Assembly (NCBI GenBank): GCA_001898855.1
Contig: MKVN01000025.1
Coordinates: forward strand, 7,008-71,007
DNA length: 64,000 nucleotides
Direction of reading: 5' to 3'
From: Micrococcales bacterium 73-13
GTDB taxonomy: Bacteria > Actinomycetota > Actinomycetes > Actinomycetales > Microbacteriaceae
The notes beneath the pieces were generated by a model. That model saw nothing but the letters and a program-made list of their open reading frames with translations, made no database searches and was not told the origin of the DNA. Shown piece by piece: positions 35,401 to 46,726 of this stretch. Numbering within the stretch: the first letter of the stretch is position 1; each line of letters begins with the position of its first letter. Both the position numbers and the translations under genes were made by a program.

Positions 35401-36262
35401 CCTCGCCGAGCAGCAGGGCCGGTTCTACGTCTACGACTCGCTGCTGTCGGAGTACGCGGCGGTGGCCTTCGAGTACGGCTACTCGGTCGAGCGCGAGGAG
35501 GCGCTCGTGCTCTGGGAGGCGCAGTACGGCGACTTCGCCGACGGCGCCCAGATCGTGATCGACACCTACCTCTCCTCCTCCGAGCAGAAGTGGCAGCAGC
35601 ACTCCGGCGTCGTGCTGCTGCTGCCGCACGGCTACGAGGGCCAGGGGCCGGACCACTCCTCCGCGCGCATCGAGCGCTACCTGCAGCTATGCGCCGAGCA
35701 CAACATGACGGTCGCCCGCCCCTCGACGCCCGCGTCGTACTTCCACCTGCTGCGCCGCCAGGCGTACGCGCAGCCGCGGCGGCCGCTCATCGTCTTCACG
35801 CCGAAGTCGATGCTGCGCTTGAAGGGCGCGACGAGCGAGGTCTCCGACTTCACCTCCGGCGGCTTCCGCCCGGTGCTCGACGACGCCCGCGTCGCCGACC
35901 CGGCTGCGGTGCGCCGCATCCTGCTGCACTCCGGCAAGATCCACTACGACCTGGTCGCGGAGCAGGACAAGCTGGCGAACGGCGCCGAGTTCGCCCTGGT
36001 GCGGCTCGAGCAGTACTACCCGGAGCCGATCGAGGAGCTGATCGCGGTGCTCGGCCGGTACCCGGGCGCCGAGCTGGTCTGGGTCCAGGACGAGCCGGAG
36101 AACCAGGGCGCCTGGCCGTTCGTCAACCAGGAGCTCGCGAAGCACCTCGGCCGGCCGATCCGCGTCGTGTCCCGGCCGTCCTCGGCCGCGACCGCGACCG
36201 GCCTGCCGAAGCGGCACGCCGCCGAGCAGACGGTGCTGATGGACGCCGCGTTCGCGATCTGA
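32468..36262 (+). CDS. kgd: Multifunctional 2-oxoglutarate metabolism enzyme (SucA/Kgd type)
   Basis: A 1264-residue actinobacterial fusion. After a short N-terminal segment (1-40) and a long Ala/Pro-rich linker (about 65-155) comes an E2-like acyltransferase domain (about 160-395, [20 protein letters not shown]). The thiamine-diphosphate E1 domain follows ([78 protein letters not shown]), then the transketolase C-terminal part ([20 protein letters not shown]). It decarboxylates 2-oxoglutarate in the TCA cycle and supplies the E1 and E2 functions. No lipoyl domain is seen, as expected. Start is GTG. Confidence 0.95.
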   Translation: [1264 protein letters not shown]

Positions 36263-36265
36263 CGC

Positions 36266-36502
36266 TCAGAGCCGCAGGGTGCGGATCCGCGCCACGATGA
36301 GGGCGCGCAGCTCCGCCGGCGCCTGCTCCTGGCAGGCGCGACGGACCTTCTCCGTGAGCGTCAGGGCGACCAGGTGCTCCTCGCTGCAGTCCTCGCAGCC
36401 GGCGAGATGCTCGGTGATGTCCGCGAAGTCCTCGTCCGACACCTCGCGGTGCAGGTACTCCTCGAGCTCGGCCTTCGCCTTCTCGCATCCGCAGTCGGTC
36501 AT
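36266..36502 (-). CDS. rsrA: Anti-sigma factor RsrA (mycothiol/thiol redox type)
   Basis: A 78-residue zinc anti-sigma factor. The ZAS motif is [12 protein letters not shown] (His-x3-Cys-x2-Cys), preceded by [20 protein letters not shown] with extra cysteines. In this family, oxidation of the cysteines releases zinc and frees the sigma factor. The ATG at 36502 overlaps the sigR stop by four bases, the usual sigR-rsrA coupling. Four bases from the convergent kgd end. Confidence 0.92.
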   Translation of the reverse strand: MTDCGCEKAKAELEEYLHREVSDEDFADITEHLAGCEDCSEEHLVALTLTEKVRRACQEQAPAELRALIVARIRTLRL

Positions 36503-37098
36503 CGCGCCGCCTCCTTCGCCGACGTCACGCCGATGCCGCGCCCGGCGGCGTAGTCCCTGAGCTTCTCCCGCAGCAGCTTGCGCCCCCGGTGCAGCCGGCT
36601 CATCACCGTGCCGACCGGCGTCTTCATGATGTCCGCGATCTCCTGGTAGGAGAAGCCCTCGACGTCGGCGAGGTACACCGCGAGGCGGAAGTCCTCCGGG
36701 ATCGCGGCGAGCGCGTCCTTGACGTCCGAGTCCGGCAGGTGATCGATCGCCTCGGCCTCGGCGGAGCGGCCGGCGGTGGCGGTCGCCGACTCGCCGCCGG
36801 CGAGCTGCCAGTCCTCGAGCTCGTCGACCGAGCCCTGGTAGGGGTCGCGCTGGCGCTTGCGGTACTGGTTGATGTACGTGTTCGTCTGGATGCGGTACAG
36901 CCAGGCCTTGAGGTTCGTGCCCTGCTCGAAGGAGGAGAACGCCTGGAACGCCTTGACGAAGGTCTCCTGCACGAGGTCGGCGGCGTCGGCCGGGTTCCGC
37001 GTCATCCGCATCGCGGCCGCGTACAGCTGGTCCATGTACGGGAGCGCCTGCTCCTCGAACTGTCGCTTGAGTTCGTCGCGGTCGTCGTGCTCTGGCAT
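36499..37098 (-). CDS. sigR: ECF sigma factor SigR/SigH (thiol-oxidative stress)
   Basis: A 199-residue ECF sigma factor. Region 2 is [40 protein letters not shown] and region 4 is [40 protein letters not shown]. The start [20 protein letters not shown] (ATG at 37098) matches the family better than an ATG 57 bases further upstream. It is translationally coupled to rsrA and divergent from aroA, the conserved actinobacterial order. It directs the disulfide-stress regulon. Confidence 0.93.
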   Translation of the reverse strand: MPEHDDRDELKRQFEEQALPYMDQLYAAAMRMTRNPADAADLVQETFVKAFQAFSSFEQGTNLKAWLYRIQTNTYINQYRKRQRDPYQGSVDELEDWQLAGGESATATAGRSAEAEAIDHLPDSDVKDALAAIPEDFRLAVYLADVEGFSYQEIADIMKTPVGTVMSRLHRGRKLLREKLRDYAAGRGIGVTSAKEAAR

Positions 37099-37171
37099 CG
37101 CGGGCCAGTCTAGGCGCGCGCGCTGCGGAAGCGACGGGGCGAGAAGCGTGCTCATCGCTACCCTTGAACCG

Positions 37172-38563
37172 ATGCCGGACCTGTCGCATTCCGCCTACGC
37201 CGCCCCGGTCGCGCCCGGGCCGCTCGACGCGCGTCTGCTGCTGCCCGGCAGCAAGTCGCTGACGAACCGGGAGCTGGTGCTCGCGGCGCTCGCCGACGGG
37301 CCGTCGGTGCTGCGGCGGCCGCTGCACGCCAGGGACGCCGAGCTGATGGCGCAGGCGCTGCGCGACCTCGGCGCCGGGGTCGAGGAGGTCGACGGCGACG
37401 GCGCCTTCGGCCCCGACTGGGCCGTCGATCCGGGCGGTCTCGAGACGACCTCGGCCCGGTCTCCGCGACCGCCCGCGTCGAGCGCCGAGGGGCGTCCGCA
37501 GGACGCGCTCCCGGGCCGGCCCATCGCCCTGCACGTCGGCCTCGCCGGCACCGTGATGCGCTTCCTGCCGCCCGTCGCGGCGCTGCGCGCGGGCGACACC
37601 GCCTTCGACGGCGACGAGGCGGCGAGACGGCGCCCGATGTCGGCCATGACGAGCGCGCTGCGCGCCCTCGGCGTCCGGGTCGACGGCGACGCGCTGCCCT
37701 TCGTCGTGCGCGGCACCGGCTCGGTCCGCGGCGGCGAGCTGACGATCGACGCCTCCGCGTCCTCGCAGTTCGTCTCCGGCCTGCTGCTCGCGGCGCCGCG
37801 CTTCGCGGAGGGCCTGGTGCTGCGGCACGAGGGCGAGCGGCTGCCGAGCCTGCCGCACATCGAGATGACGATCGCGTGCCTGGCGGCGCGCGGGGTCGCC
37901 GTGACGAGCCCGGACGAGGGCGTCTGGATCGTGCCGCCGGGCCCGATCGCGGCGCGCGACGTCGAGATCGAGCCGGACCTGTCCAACGCGGCGCCGTTCC
38001 TCGCCGCCGCGCTCGTCGCCGGCGGCCGGGTCGCGATCGGCGGCTGGCCGGCCTCGACCACCCAGGTCGGCGCGGAGCTGCCCCGGCTGCTCGCGGCGTT
38101 CGGCGCGAGCTCGACGCTGGCGGACGGCGAGCTGACGGTCGACGGGGGCGAGGGGGTGCTCGGCGGCGGCCGGCTGACGCCGGTCGAGCTCGACCTCTCG
38201 GAGGCCGGCGAGCTCGCGCCGACGCTCGTCGCGCTCGCCGCGCTCGCGGCCGGCCCGTCGCGCTTCACCGGGATCGGGCACCTGCGGGGCCACGAGACGG
38301 ACCGGATCGCCGCTCTCGTCGCCGATCTGCGGGCGCTCGGCGCCGGGGCCGAGGAGCTCCCCGACGGCATCGCGGTCGAGCCCCGCCCGCTGCACGGCGG
38401 CGACTGGGGCGCCTACCAGGACCACCGGATGGCGACCAGCGGCGCGCTGCTCGGCCTCGCCGTGCCCGGGGTGCGGGTCGACGACATCGGCTCGACCTCG
38501 AAGACGCTGCCGGAGTTCGCCGCCCTCTGGGCGCGCATGCTCGCCGTCCCCGGGGCGGCATGA
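37172..38563 (+). CDS. aroA: 3-phosphoshikimate 1-carboxyvinyltransferase (EPSP synthase)
   Basis: A 463-residue shikimate-pathway enzyme joining shikimate-3-phosphate and PEP. Motifs: [48 protein letters not shown] (here [20 protein letters not shown]), [20 protein letters not shown] and [20 protein letters not shown]. Residues about 90-110 hold a small polar insert before the LAGT motif. TACCCT at 37159-37164 lies seven bases before the ATG. The stop overlaps the rsgA start. Confidence 0.95.
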   Translation: MPDLSHSAYAAPVAPGPLDARLLLPGSKSLTNRELVLAALADGPSVLRRPLHARDAELMAQALRDLGAGVEEVDGDGAFGPDWAVDPGGLETTSARSPRPPASSAEGRPQDALPGRPIALHVGLAGTVMRFLPPVAALRAGDTAFDGDEAARRRPMSAMTSALRALGVRVDGDALPFVVRGTGSVRGGELTIDASASSQFVSGLLLAAPRFAEGLVLRHEGERLPSLPHIEMTIACLAARGVAVTSPDEGVWIVPPGPIAARDVEIEPDLSNAAPFLAAALVAGGRVAIGGWPASTTQVGAELPRLLAAFGASSTLADGELTVDGGEGVLGGGRLTPVELDLSEAGELAPTLVALAALAAGPSRFTGIGHLRGHETDRIAALVADLRALGAGAEELPDGIAVEPRPLHGGDWGAYQDHRMATSGALLGLAVPGVRVDDIGSTSKTLPEFAALWARMLAVPGAA

Positions 38564-39603
38564 CGGACGCCTTCGACGCGTACGAGGACTGGGACGAGTC
38601 CTCGGCGCGGGTCCGCGCCAACCCCCGCGGCTCGCGCCCCCGCTCGAAGGTGCGGCCGGCGCACGAGGGCGCCGCGCCCGGGCTGGTGGTCGGCGTCGAC
38701 CGGGGCCGCTACCGGGTCGTCGTGGACCAGGGGCCCGAGCCGCCGCCGGCCGGCGCGCGCACCGTCACCGCGACCGCGGCCCGCGAGCTCGGCCGCGGCG
38801 CCGTCGTGGTCGGCGACCGCGTGGCGCTGGTCGGCGACGTCTCCGGCACGGAGGGCTCGCTCGCCCGGATCGTGCGCGTGGAGCCGCGGACCACCCTGCT
38901 GCGCCGCAGCGCCGACGACGCGCCCACCGGCGAGCGGGACGAGCGCATCATCGTCGCGAACGCGGACCGGATGCTCATCGTGGTCGCCGCCGCCGACCCG
39001 GAGCCGCGCCCCCGCCTGGTCGACCGCTATCTGGTGGCGGCGGTCGACGTCGGGATCGAGCCGATCCTGATCGTGACGAAGACGGACGTCGCCGATCCCG
39101 CGGCGTTCATCCGGCTGTTCGACGGGCTCGGCATCGAGGTGGTGCGCAGCACGAGGGCCGATCCGCCGATCGCGCGGCTGCGCGAGCTCGTCGACGGCCA
39201 CTTCGTCGTGGCGGTCGGCCACTCCGGCGTCGGGAAGTCGACGCTCGTGAACGCGCTCGTGCCCGAGGCCGAGCGCGCGACCGGCCTGGTGAACGCCGTG
39301 ACCGGACGCGGCCGGCACACCAGCTCGTCCTCGATCGCCTTCCCGGTCGGCTCGGGCTGGATCGTCGACACGCCCGGCGTCCGCTCATTCGGCCTCGGGC
39401 ACGTCGACCCCGAGCACGTGCTGCGCGCCTTCCCCGACCTCGCCGCGATCGCCGAGGCCGAGGACGGCTGTCCGCGCGGCTGCACGCACCTCCCGGACGC
39501 CCCCGACTGCGCGATCGCCGAGGCCGCGGCGCGCGGCGGGCTCGGCCCGGACGGGCCCGCGCGGCTCGACTCGCTGCAGCGCCTGCTCGCGCAGCTGCGC
39601 TAG
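38560..39603 (+). CDS. rsgA: Ribosome small-subunit GTPase RsgA
   Basis: A 347-residue circularly permuted GTPase involved in late 30S maturation. An N-terminal OB-fold (about 40-110) precedes the permuted G-motifs: VTKTDVAD (G4), GHSGVGKSTLVNALV (G1), GRGRHTSSSS (G2) and VDTPGVRSFGLGH (G3). The C-terminal zinc knuckle is CPRGCTHLPDAPDCAIAEA. The ATG overlaps the aroA stop (ATGA). aroA-rsgA-hisN is a conserved actinobacterial cluster. Confidence 0.93.
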   Translation: MTDAFDAYEDWDESSARVRANPRGSRPRSKVRPAHEGAAPGLVVGVDRGRYRVVVDQGPEPPPAGARTVTATAARELGRGAVVVGDRVALVGDVSGTEGSLARIVRVEPRTTLLRRSADDAPTGERDERIIVANADRMLIVVAAADPEPRPRLVDRYLVAAVDVGIEPILIVTKTDVADPAAFIRLFDGLGIEVVRSTRADPPIARLRELVDGHFVVAVGHSGVGKSTLVNALVPEAERATGLVNAVTGRGRHTSSSSIAFPVGSGWIVDTPGVRSFGLGHVDPEHVLRAFPDLAAIAEAEDGCPRGCTHLPDAPDCAIAEAAARGGLGPDGPARLDSLQRLLAQLR

Positions 39604-39652
39604 CCGTCCGCGTTCCGAGCCCCGCGGCGACGCGAGCCGGTACCCTGACCCG

Positions 39653-40450
39653 GTGACCTGGAGCATCGCCGACGACCTGTCGCTCGCGCTGTCGATCGCC
39701 GCCGATGCCGATCTCGTCTCGGCGCCGCGGTTCCGCGCCACCGACCTCGTCGTCGAGGCGAAGCCCGACCGGACGCCGGTCACCGACGCCGACCGCGCGG
39801 TCGAGCGGCGCATCCGGGAGCGCATCCTGGCGGCGCGGCCCGGCGACGGGATCCTCGGCGAGGAGTTCGGCGCCGAGGGCGGCGGATCGCGCCGGTGGAT
39901 CGTCGACCCGATCGACGGCACCGCGAACTTCCTGCGCGGGGTGCCGGTCTGGGGCACGCTGCTCGCGCTCGCGGTCGACGGCGAGCCGCTCGTCGGCGTC
40001 GTCAGCGCGCCCGCGCTCGGGCTGCGCTGGTGGGGCGCCAGGGGCTGCGGCGCCTGGGTCGACCGCACCGACGGGCCGCACGGGGACGCGCCGCGCGCGC
40101 TGCGGGTGAGCGGCGTCGCACGGCTCGGCGACGCCTACTTCAGCCATGGCGCCGTGCAGCTCTGGGAGGCCGAGGGGCGCGGCGGCCAGCTCGCCGCGAT
40201 CGCCCGCGAGGTGTGGCGCGACCACGGCTACGGCGACTTCTGGCAGCACATGCTCGTCGCCGAGGGCGTCATCGACGCGGCGGCCGAGTTCGACGTGCAG
40301 CCCTACGACGTCGCCGCGATCATCCCGATCGTCGAGGAGGCCGGCGGCCGGTTCACCGACGCCGGCGGCACGAGCGGGCCGTGGGGCGGCTCCGCGGTGA
40401 GCACGAACGCCCTGCTGCACGACGAGCTGCTCGATCGGCTCCGCGGATGA
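39653..40450 (+). CDS. hisN: Histidinol-phosphatase, inositol monophosphatase family
   Basis: A 265-residue Mg2+-dependent phosphatase. Metal-binding motifs are GEEFG (residues about 70) and WIVDPIDGTANFLRGVPVWG, followed by GARGCGAWVD and the C-terminal QPYDVAAIIPIVEEAGGRFT. The position after aroA-rsgA identifies it with actinobacterial HisN, the last missing step of histidine synthesis. GTG start, with TACCCT at 39641-39646 six bases upstream (leaderless pattern). The stop overlaps the lipoprotein gene. Confidence 0.9.
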   Translation: MTWSIADDLSLALSIAADADLVSAPRFRATDLVVEAKPDRTPVTDADRAVERRIRERILAARPGDGILGEEFGAEGGGSRRWIVDPIDGTANFLRGVPVWGTLLALAVDGEPLVGVVSAPALGLRWWGARGCGAWVDRTDGPHGDAPRALRVSGVARLGDAYFSHGAVQLWEAEGRGGQLAAIAREVWRDHGYGDFWQHMLVAEGVIDAAAEFDVQPYDVAAIIPIVEEAGGRFTDAGGTSGPWGGSAVSTNALLHDELLDRLRG

Positions 40451-40914
40451 GGCGCGCGCCGCTGGCCGCCGCGCTCCTGGCCGGCCCGCTCCTGGCCGTC
40501 GCGCTGCTGAGCGGCTGCTCGGTCGGCACGACGTCCGCGCCGACCGCGACGCCGACCCCGACCGAGACCACGACGCCGTTCACCTCGGTCGAGGCCGGCG
40601 ACTGCTACGACACCGTCGATCGCAGCTCGGTCCAGGTGGTGGACTGCGACCGTCCGCACGGCTTCGAGGTGTTCGCGAGCCTGCTGCTCGACGACGCGGA
40701 GTATCCGGGCACGACGATCTCGGACGCCGTCGCGGCGCGCTGCAAGAGCGCGTTCGCGACCTTCGTCGGCGTCGAATTCGACGCCAGCGCGCTGAGCCTG
40801 CGCACCGTCGCGCCGAGCCAGCGCACCTGGGAGCAGGGCGACCGCGAGGTGCTCTGCGTCGTGTTCGACCCGGCGGCGCGGACGAGCGGATCGCTCGCGG
40901 GCAGCGCGCGCTGA
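40447..40914 (+). CDS. Lipoprotein with septum-formation-like domain
   Basis: 155 residues. The signal peptide MRRAPLAAALLAGPLLAVAL ends in the lipobox LLSGC with Cys24 as the lipidation site. A Thr/Pro linker (TSAPTATPTPTETTTPF) precedes a globular part with the pattern VEAGDCYDTVDRSSVQVVDCDRPHGFEVF and a later CVVF. The paired cysteines and D-C-x-x-x-H-x-x-E spacing resemble the Septum_form/DUF4190-associated domain of actinobacterial envelope proteins. Coupled to hisN by overlapping stop and start. Function unknown. Confidence 0.8.
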   Translation: MRRAPLAAALLAGPLLAVALLSGCSVGTTSAPTATPTPTETTTPFTSVEAGDCYDTVDRSSVQVVDCDRPHGFEVFASLLLDDAEYPGTTISDAVAARCKSAFATFVGVEFDASALSLRTVAPSQRTWEQGDREVLCVVFDPAARTSGSLAGSAR

Positions 40915-40932
40915 GCACGCCGAGGAAGACGC

Positions 40933-40961
40933 TTGCCAATACCTATCTCCATAGGTATTCT
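40933..40961 (+). promoter_or_regulatory. metF promoter with PadR-type operator in the spacer
   Basis: TTGCCA (40933-40938) and TATTCT (40956-40961) form a good sigma-70-type promoter with a 17-base spacer. The inverted repeat AATACCTAT-CTCC-ATAGGTATT (40938-40959) fills the spacer. A second dyad, GCTTGCC at 40931-40937 with GGCAAGC at 40966-40972, encloses it. The same 9-4-9 repeat occurs at 53605-53626. Binding by the PadR protein encoded at 44240 would block RNA polymerase; the 9-4-9 layout and the AGGTATT half-site resemble what I recall of the C. glutamicum VanR operator. Confidence 0.8.
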
Positions 40962-41027
40962 CATCGGCAAGCCTGACCCGCCCCACCGCCGGCATCGATG
41001 CCGCGACGAACCGCGAGGAGCGACCCC

Positions 41028-44178
<3,151 letters not shown>

Positions 44179-44183
44179 CGATC

Positions 44184-44215
44184 GCCGGTCGAGGCGCCGC
44201 GGCGCCGCGACCGGC
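44184..44215 (+). terminator. Strong hairpin between ligM and padR
   Basis: GCCGGTCG (44184-44191) pairs with CGACCGGC (44208-44215), and inside it GGCGC pairs with GCGCC around a four-base loop. The result is about 13 base pairs of almost pure GC stem only six bases after the ligM stop. No U-tract. It would end or attenuate transcription before padR, keeping the regulator level low. Confidence 0.65.
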
Positions 44216-44239
44216 CGGGAGACCACGGGGAGGGCGAGC

Positions 44240-44815
44240 ATGAGCCTGAGATACGCGCTGCTCGCCCTCCTCACCTCCGGCCCGATGACCGGGTACGAGA
44301 TCTCCCGGCGGTTCCAGTCCTCCGTGGGGCACGTCTGGCACGCGCCCGACTCGCAGATCTACCCGGAGCTGCGCAAGATGGAGGCCGAGGGGCTGGTCGA
44401 GGCCGAGACGGTCGCCGAGCCGCGCGGCGAGAAGCGCTTCTACCACCCGACCGATTCCGGGCTCGCGGCCTTCCGCGCCTGGATGGACAGCCCGCTGCGG
44501 TACGCGCTCGACCGCGACCCGGCGCACCTGAGGGCCGCCTACTTCGAGTGGGCCGACCCCGCCGCCGCCCGGCGGTCGCTGCTCGACCACATCGACCGCT
44601 TCGAGGACCTGCGCGTCCAGTGGCAGGAGCAGATCGACCAGATCGACGACGGCTCCTCCCCCGTGCTCGCCCGGCGGCTCGAGGGCAAGGACGCCGACGA
44701 GCGGCGGCGCGTCTCCGGCTACAAGCGCTTCGCCTACGAGGGCCTGCTCGCCCGTGCCGACGCCGAGATCGCCTGGGCGCAGCGCGGCCTCGGCCTGATC
44801 GACGAGCTGTCGTAG
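44240..44815 (+). CDS. PadR-family transcriptional regulator, candidate VanR-like repressor
   Basis: A 191-residue PadR protein. The N-terminal winged helix is LRYALLALLTSGPMTGYEISRRFQSSVGHVWHAPDSQIYPELRKMEAEGLV with wing PRGEKRFYHPTDSGLAAF. The C-terminal helical domain (about 90-185, YFEWADPAAARRSLLDHIDR) marks the long PadR subfamily that includes VanR-type regulators of phenolic-acid genes. It follows the O-demethylase gene and is the best candidate for binding the repeats at 40938 and 53605. The effector is probably a methoxylated aromatic acid or its demethylated product. Confidence 0.87.
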   Translation: MSLRYALLALLTSGPMTGYEISRRFQSSVGHVWHAPDSQIYPELRKMEAEGLVEAETVAEPRGEKRFYHPTDSGLAAFRAWMDSPLRYALDRDPAHLRAAYFEWADPAAARRSLLDHIDRFEDLRVQWQEQIDQIDDGSSPVLARRLEGKDADERRRVSGYKRFAYEGLLARADAEIAWAQRGLGLIDELS

Positions 44816-44857
44816 CACGGCGCCGCGAGCCGGGGCCGCCTCCGCGCCGCGGTAGCA

Positions 44858-44871
44858 TGTCCGGGCGGACA
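44858..44871. promoter_or_regulatory. Palindrome at the promoter of the MetE-like gene
   Basis: TGTCCGGGCGGACA is a perfect 6-2-6 dyad. It directly overlaps the end of a TAGCAT -10-like hexamer (44853-44858), about 67 bases before the ATG at 44939. It could be an operator for the MetE-like gene or a small RNA hairpin; there is no second copy to support it. Confidence 0.3.
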
Positions 44872-44938
44872 GCTGAGCCCAGCACCCCGCGTCCCGTGCC
44901 ATCGGCACCGTGACCGAATCAGCGAAAGGGCTCCGCGA

Positions 44939-46072
44939 ATGAGCATCGACCCTCCGTTCCGCGCCGACGTCGTCGGCTCCTACCTGCGCACCGAGGCGAT
45001 CCACGAGGCTCGCGAGCAGCACGAGGACGGCGCGATCTCCGATGCCGAGCTGCACGCGATCGAGGACCGCGAGATCCGCGAGCTGATCGGGCAGCAGCGG
45101 GCCGCCGGCCTGCGGCTGGTCACCGACGGCGAGTTCCGCCGCGCGTGGTGGCACTACGACTTCTACGACGGGCTCACGAACGTCGCGGTGGTCGACTCCG
45201 ACCACGGCATCCAGTTCCAGGGCGTGCAGACGAAGACCAAGGTGCTGCGGGTGACCGGCCGGATCGCCTGGAACCCGGAGCACCCGTTCCTCGACGCCGC
45301 GCGGTTCCTCATCGCGAACGCGGGCGACGCGACCCCCAAGGTGACCATCCCCTCGCCCACGGTGCTGCACTTCCGGCTCGAGGCCGGGGCGCTGGAGGGC
45401 TCGCCGTACGCCGCGCCGGAGGACGTCTTCGACGACCTCGCGGCCGCCTACCGGGACGCGATCCGCGACTTCCACGCGGCGGGCGTGCGCTACCTGCAGT
45501 TCGACGACACCGCCTGGGCCTACCTCTGCTCCGAGGTCGAGCTGGAGAAGGCGCGCGCCAGGGGCCTGGACACCGACGGGCTCGCCGAGGCCTATTCGGC
45601 GCTGCTGAACCAGGCGCTCGCCGCGAAGCCGGCCGACATGGTCGTCACGACACACGTCTGCCGCGGCAACTTCCGCTCCACCTGGATCGCCTCCGGCGGC
45701 TACGAGCCCGTCGCCGAGCAGCTGCTCGCCCGCACCGCCTACGACGGCTACTTCCTCGAGTACGACACCGAGCGGGCCGGCGGCTTCGAGCCGCTGCGGT
45801 TCCTGCCTCGTGTCGACGGACACGATCCGGCGCAGCGGGGGAAGACCGTCGTGCTCGGCCTGGTGACCTCGAAGTCCGGCGACCTCGAGTCCCGCGAGGA
45901 CGTCAAGGCCCGCATCGCCGAGGCCGCGCGGTTCGCCCCGCTCGCCCAGCTCGCGCTCTCGCCGCAGTGCGGCTTCGCGAGCACCGAGGAGGGGAACGTC
46001 CTCACCCCGCAGCAGCAGTGGGCGAAGGTCCGCGAGGTGGTCGCGATCTCGCGCGAGGTCTGGGGCGACTGA
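44939..46072 (+). CDS. Core MetE-like cobalamin-independent methyltransferase
   Basis: A 377-residue protein equal to the C-terminal half of MetE (YxjG/YxjH class). It begins FRADVVGSYLRTEAIHEARE, with VTDGEFRRAWWHYDFYDGL. The zinc ligands are retained in THVCRGNF (His and Cys), a glutamate in the LEYD segment, and LSPQCGFAST (Cys). Such proteins methylate homocysteine or related thiols. Beside an O-demethylase operon it could consume the methyl group of 5-methyl-THF; some relatives use other donors, so the donor is inferred from context only. Confidence 0.82.
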   Translation: MSIDPPFRADVVGSYLRTEAIHEAREQHEDGAISDAELHAIEDREIRELIGQQRAAGLRLVTDGEFRRAWWHYDFYDGLTNVAVVDSDHGIQFQGVQTKTKVLRVTGRIAWNPEHPFLDAARFLIANAGDATPKVTIPSPTVLHFRLEAGALEGSPYAAPEDVFDDLAAAYRDAIRDFHAAGVRYLQFDDTAWAYLCSEVELEKARARGLDTDGLAEAYSALLNQALAAKPADMVVTTHVCRGNFRSTWIASGGYEPVAEQLLARTAYDGYFLEYDTERAGGFEPLRFLPRVDGHDPAQRGKTVVLGLVTSKSGDLESREDVKARIAEAARFAPLAQLALSPQCGFASTEEGNVLTPQQQWAKVREVVAISREVWGD

Positions 46073-46128
46073 GCGCACCCCCGGATGCGGGGCGCCGCCC
46101 GGCCGCCGGATGCGGCCAGGATGGAACC

Positions 46129-46722
46129 GTGTCGATCGAGACGAGCGCCGAGGAGCGCGCCCGGCGACCGGTGAAGCCGGTCTGGTGGTGGTTCCTCATC
46201 CACGGCCTGCTCGCCATCGCCTACGGCATGGTCGTGCTCGGGACGCCGTTCGCCGACGAGGCGGGATTCCTGGTCGACGGCGTCGCGATGGCGACGCTCT
46301 CGCTGCTCGCCGGCGCGCAGGTCGCGATCCAGGGCGTGCTGTCCCGGCCCGAGCCCGGCTGGGTCGTGCTGCTCGTCGCGGGGCTGCACGCGATGGCCGC
46401 CGGCGTCGCCTTCGCCGTGCTCGCCGCGCTCGGGCTGCCGACGGCGCTGTTCTGGAGCATCGCGAGCTTCCTGGTGGTCGAGGGCCTGGTGCTCATCCTC
46501 GGGCTGTGGCCGGCGCCCGTCTACCGGCTCTGGGGCGTCCTGCTCGGCGGCTGCATGATCGTCTCCGCCGCGACGCTCGCGGCGCTCTGGCTCGCGACAC
46601 CGGGACATCCCTACGACATCCCGGACGCCGGGCTCGGCATCTGCGGGCTGCTGTACGGCTTCGCCGCGCTGGTCGCGGCGCTCCAGGTCCGCGCCGCGCA
46701 GTACCGCGACGGGCTGCCGTGA
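46129..46722 (+). CDS. DUF308-like membrane protein
   Basis: A 197-residue protein with six hydrophobic segments (FLIHGLLAIAYGMVVLGTPF, LVDGVAMATLSLLAGAQVAI and four more) after a short charged N-terminus. The repeated helix-pair architecture and the early GLLAIAYGMVVL pattern resemble the HdeD/DUF308 family. GTG start. Convergent with the SLC13-type transporter, four bases apart. No function can be assigned. Confidence 0.75.
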   Translation: MSIETSAEERARRPVKPVWWWFLIHGLLAIAYGMVVLGTPFADEAGFLVDGVAMATLSLLAGAQVAIQGVLSRPEPGWVVLLVAGLHAMAAGVAFAVLAALGLPTALFWSIASFLVVEGLVLILGLWPAPVYRLWGVLLGGCMIVSAATLAALWLATPGHPYDIPDAGLGICGLLYGFAALVAALQVRAAQYRDGLP

Positions 46723-46726
46723 CGGT

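Noticed and set aside
32441..35656. A 1071-codon open frame antisense to kgd
   Set aside because: It is a GC-rich frame shadow of Kgd. The translation is Val/Arg/Asp/Leu-rich with no recognisable motif, while the plus strand is a certain enzyme.
31948..36300. A 1450-codon open frame in the wrong frame of kgd
   Set aside because: Low-complexity Arg/Pro/Ala sequence, a typical shadow of high-GC coding DNA.
44816..44938. A SAM or cobalamin riboswitch before the MetE-like gene
   Set aside because: The 123-base leader lacks the conserved cores of SAM-I, SAM-IV or cobalamin riboswitches that I can recognise; only a 14-base palindrome is present.
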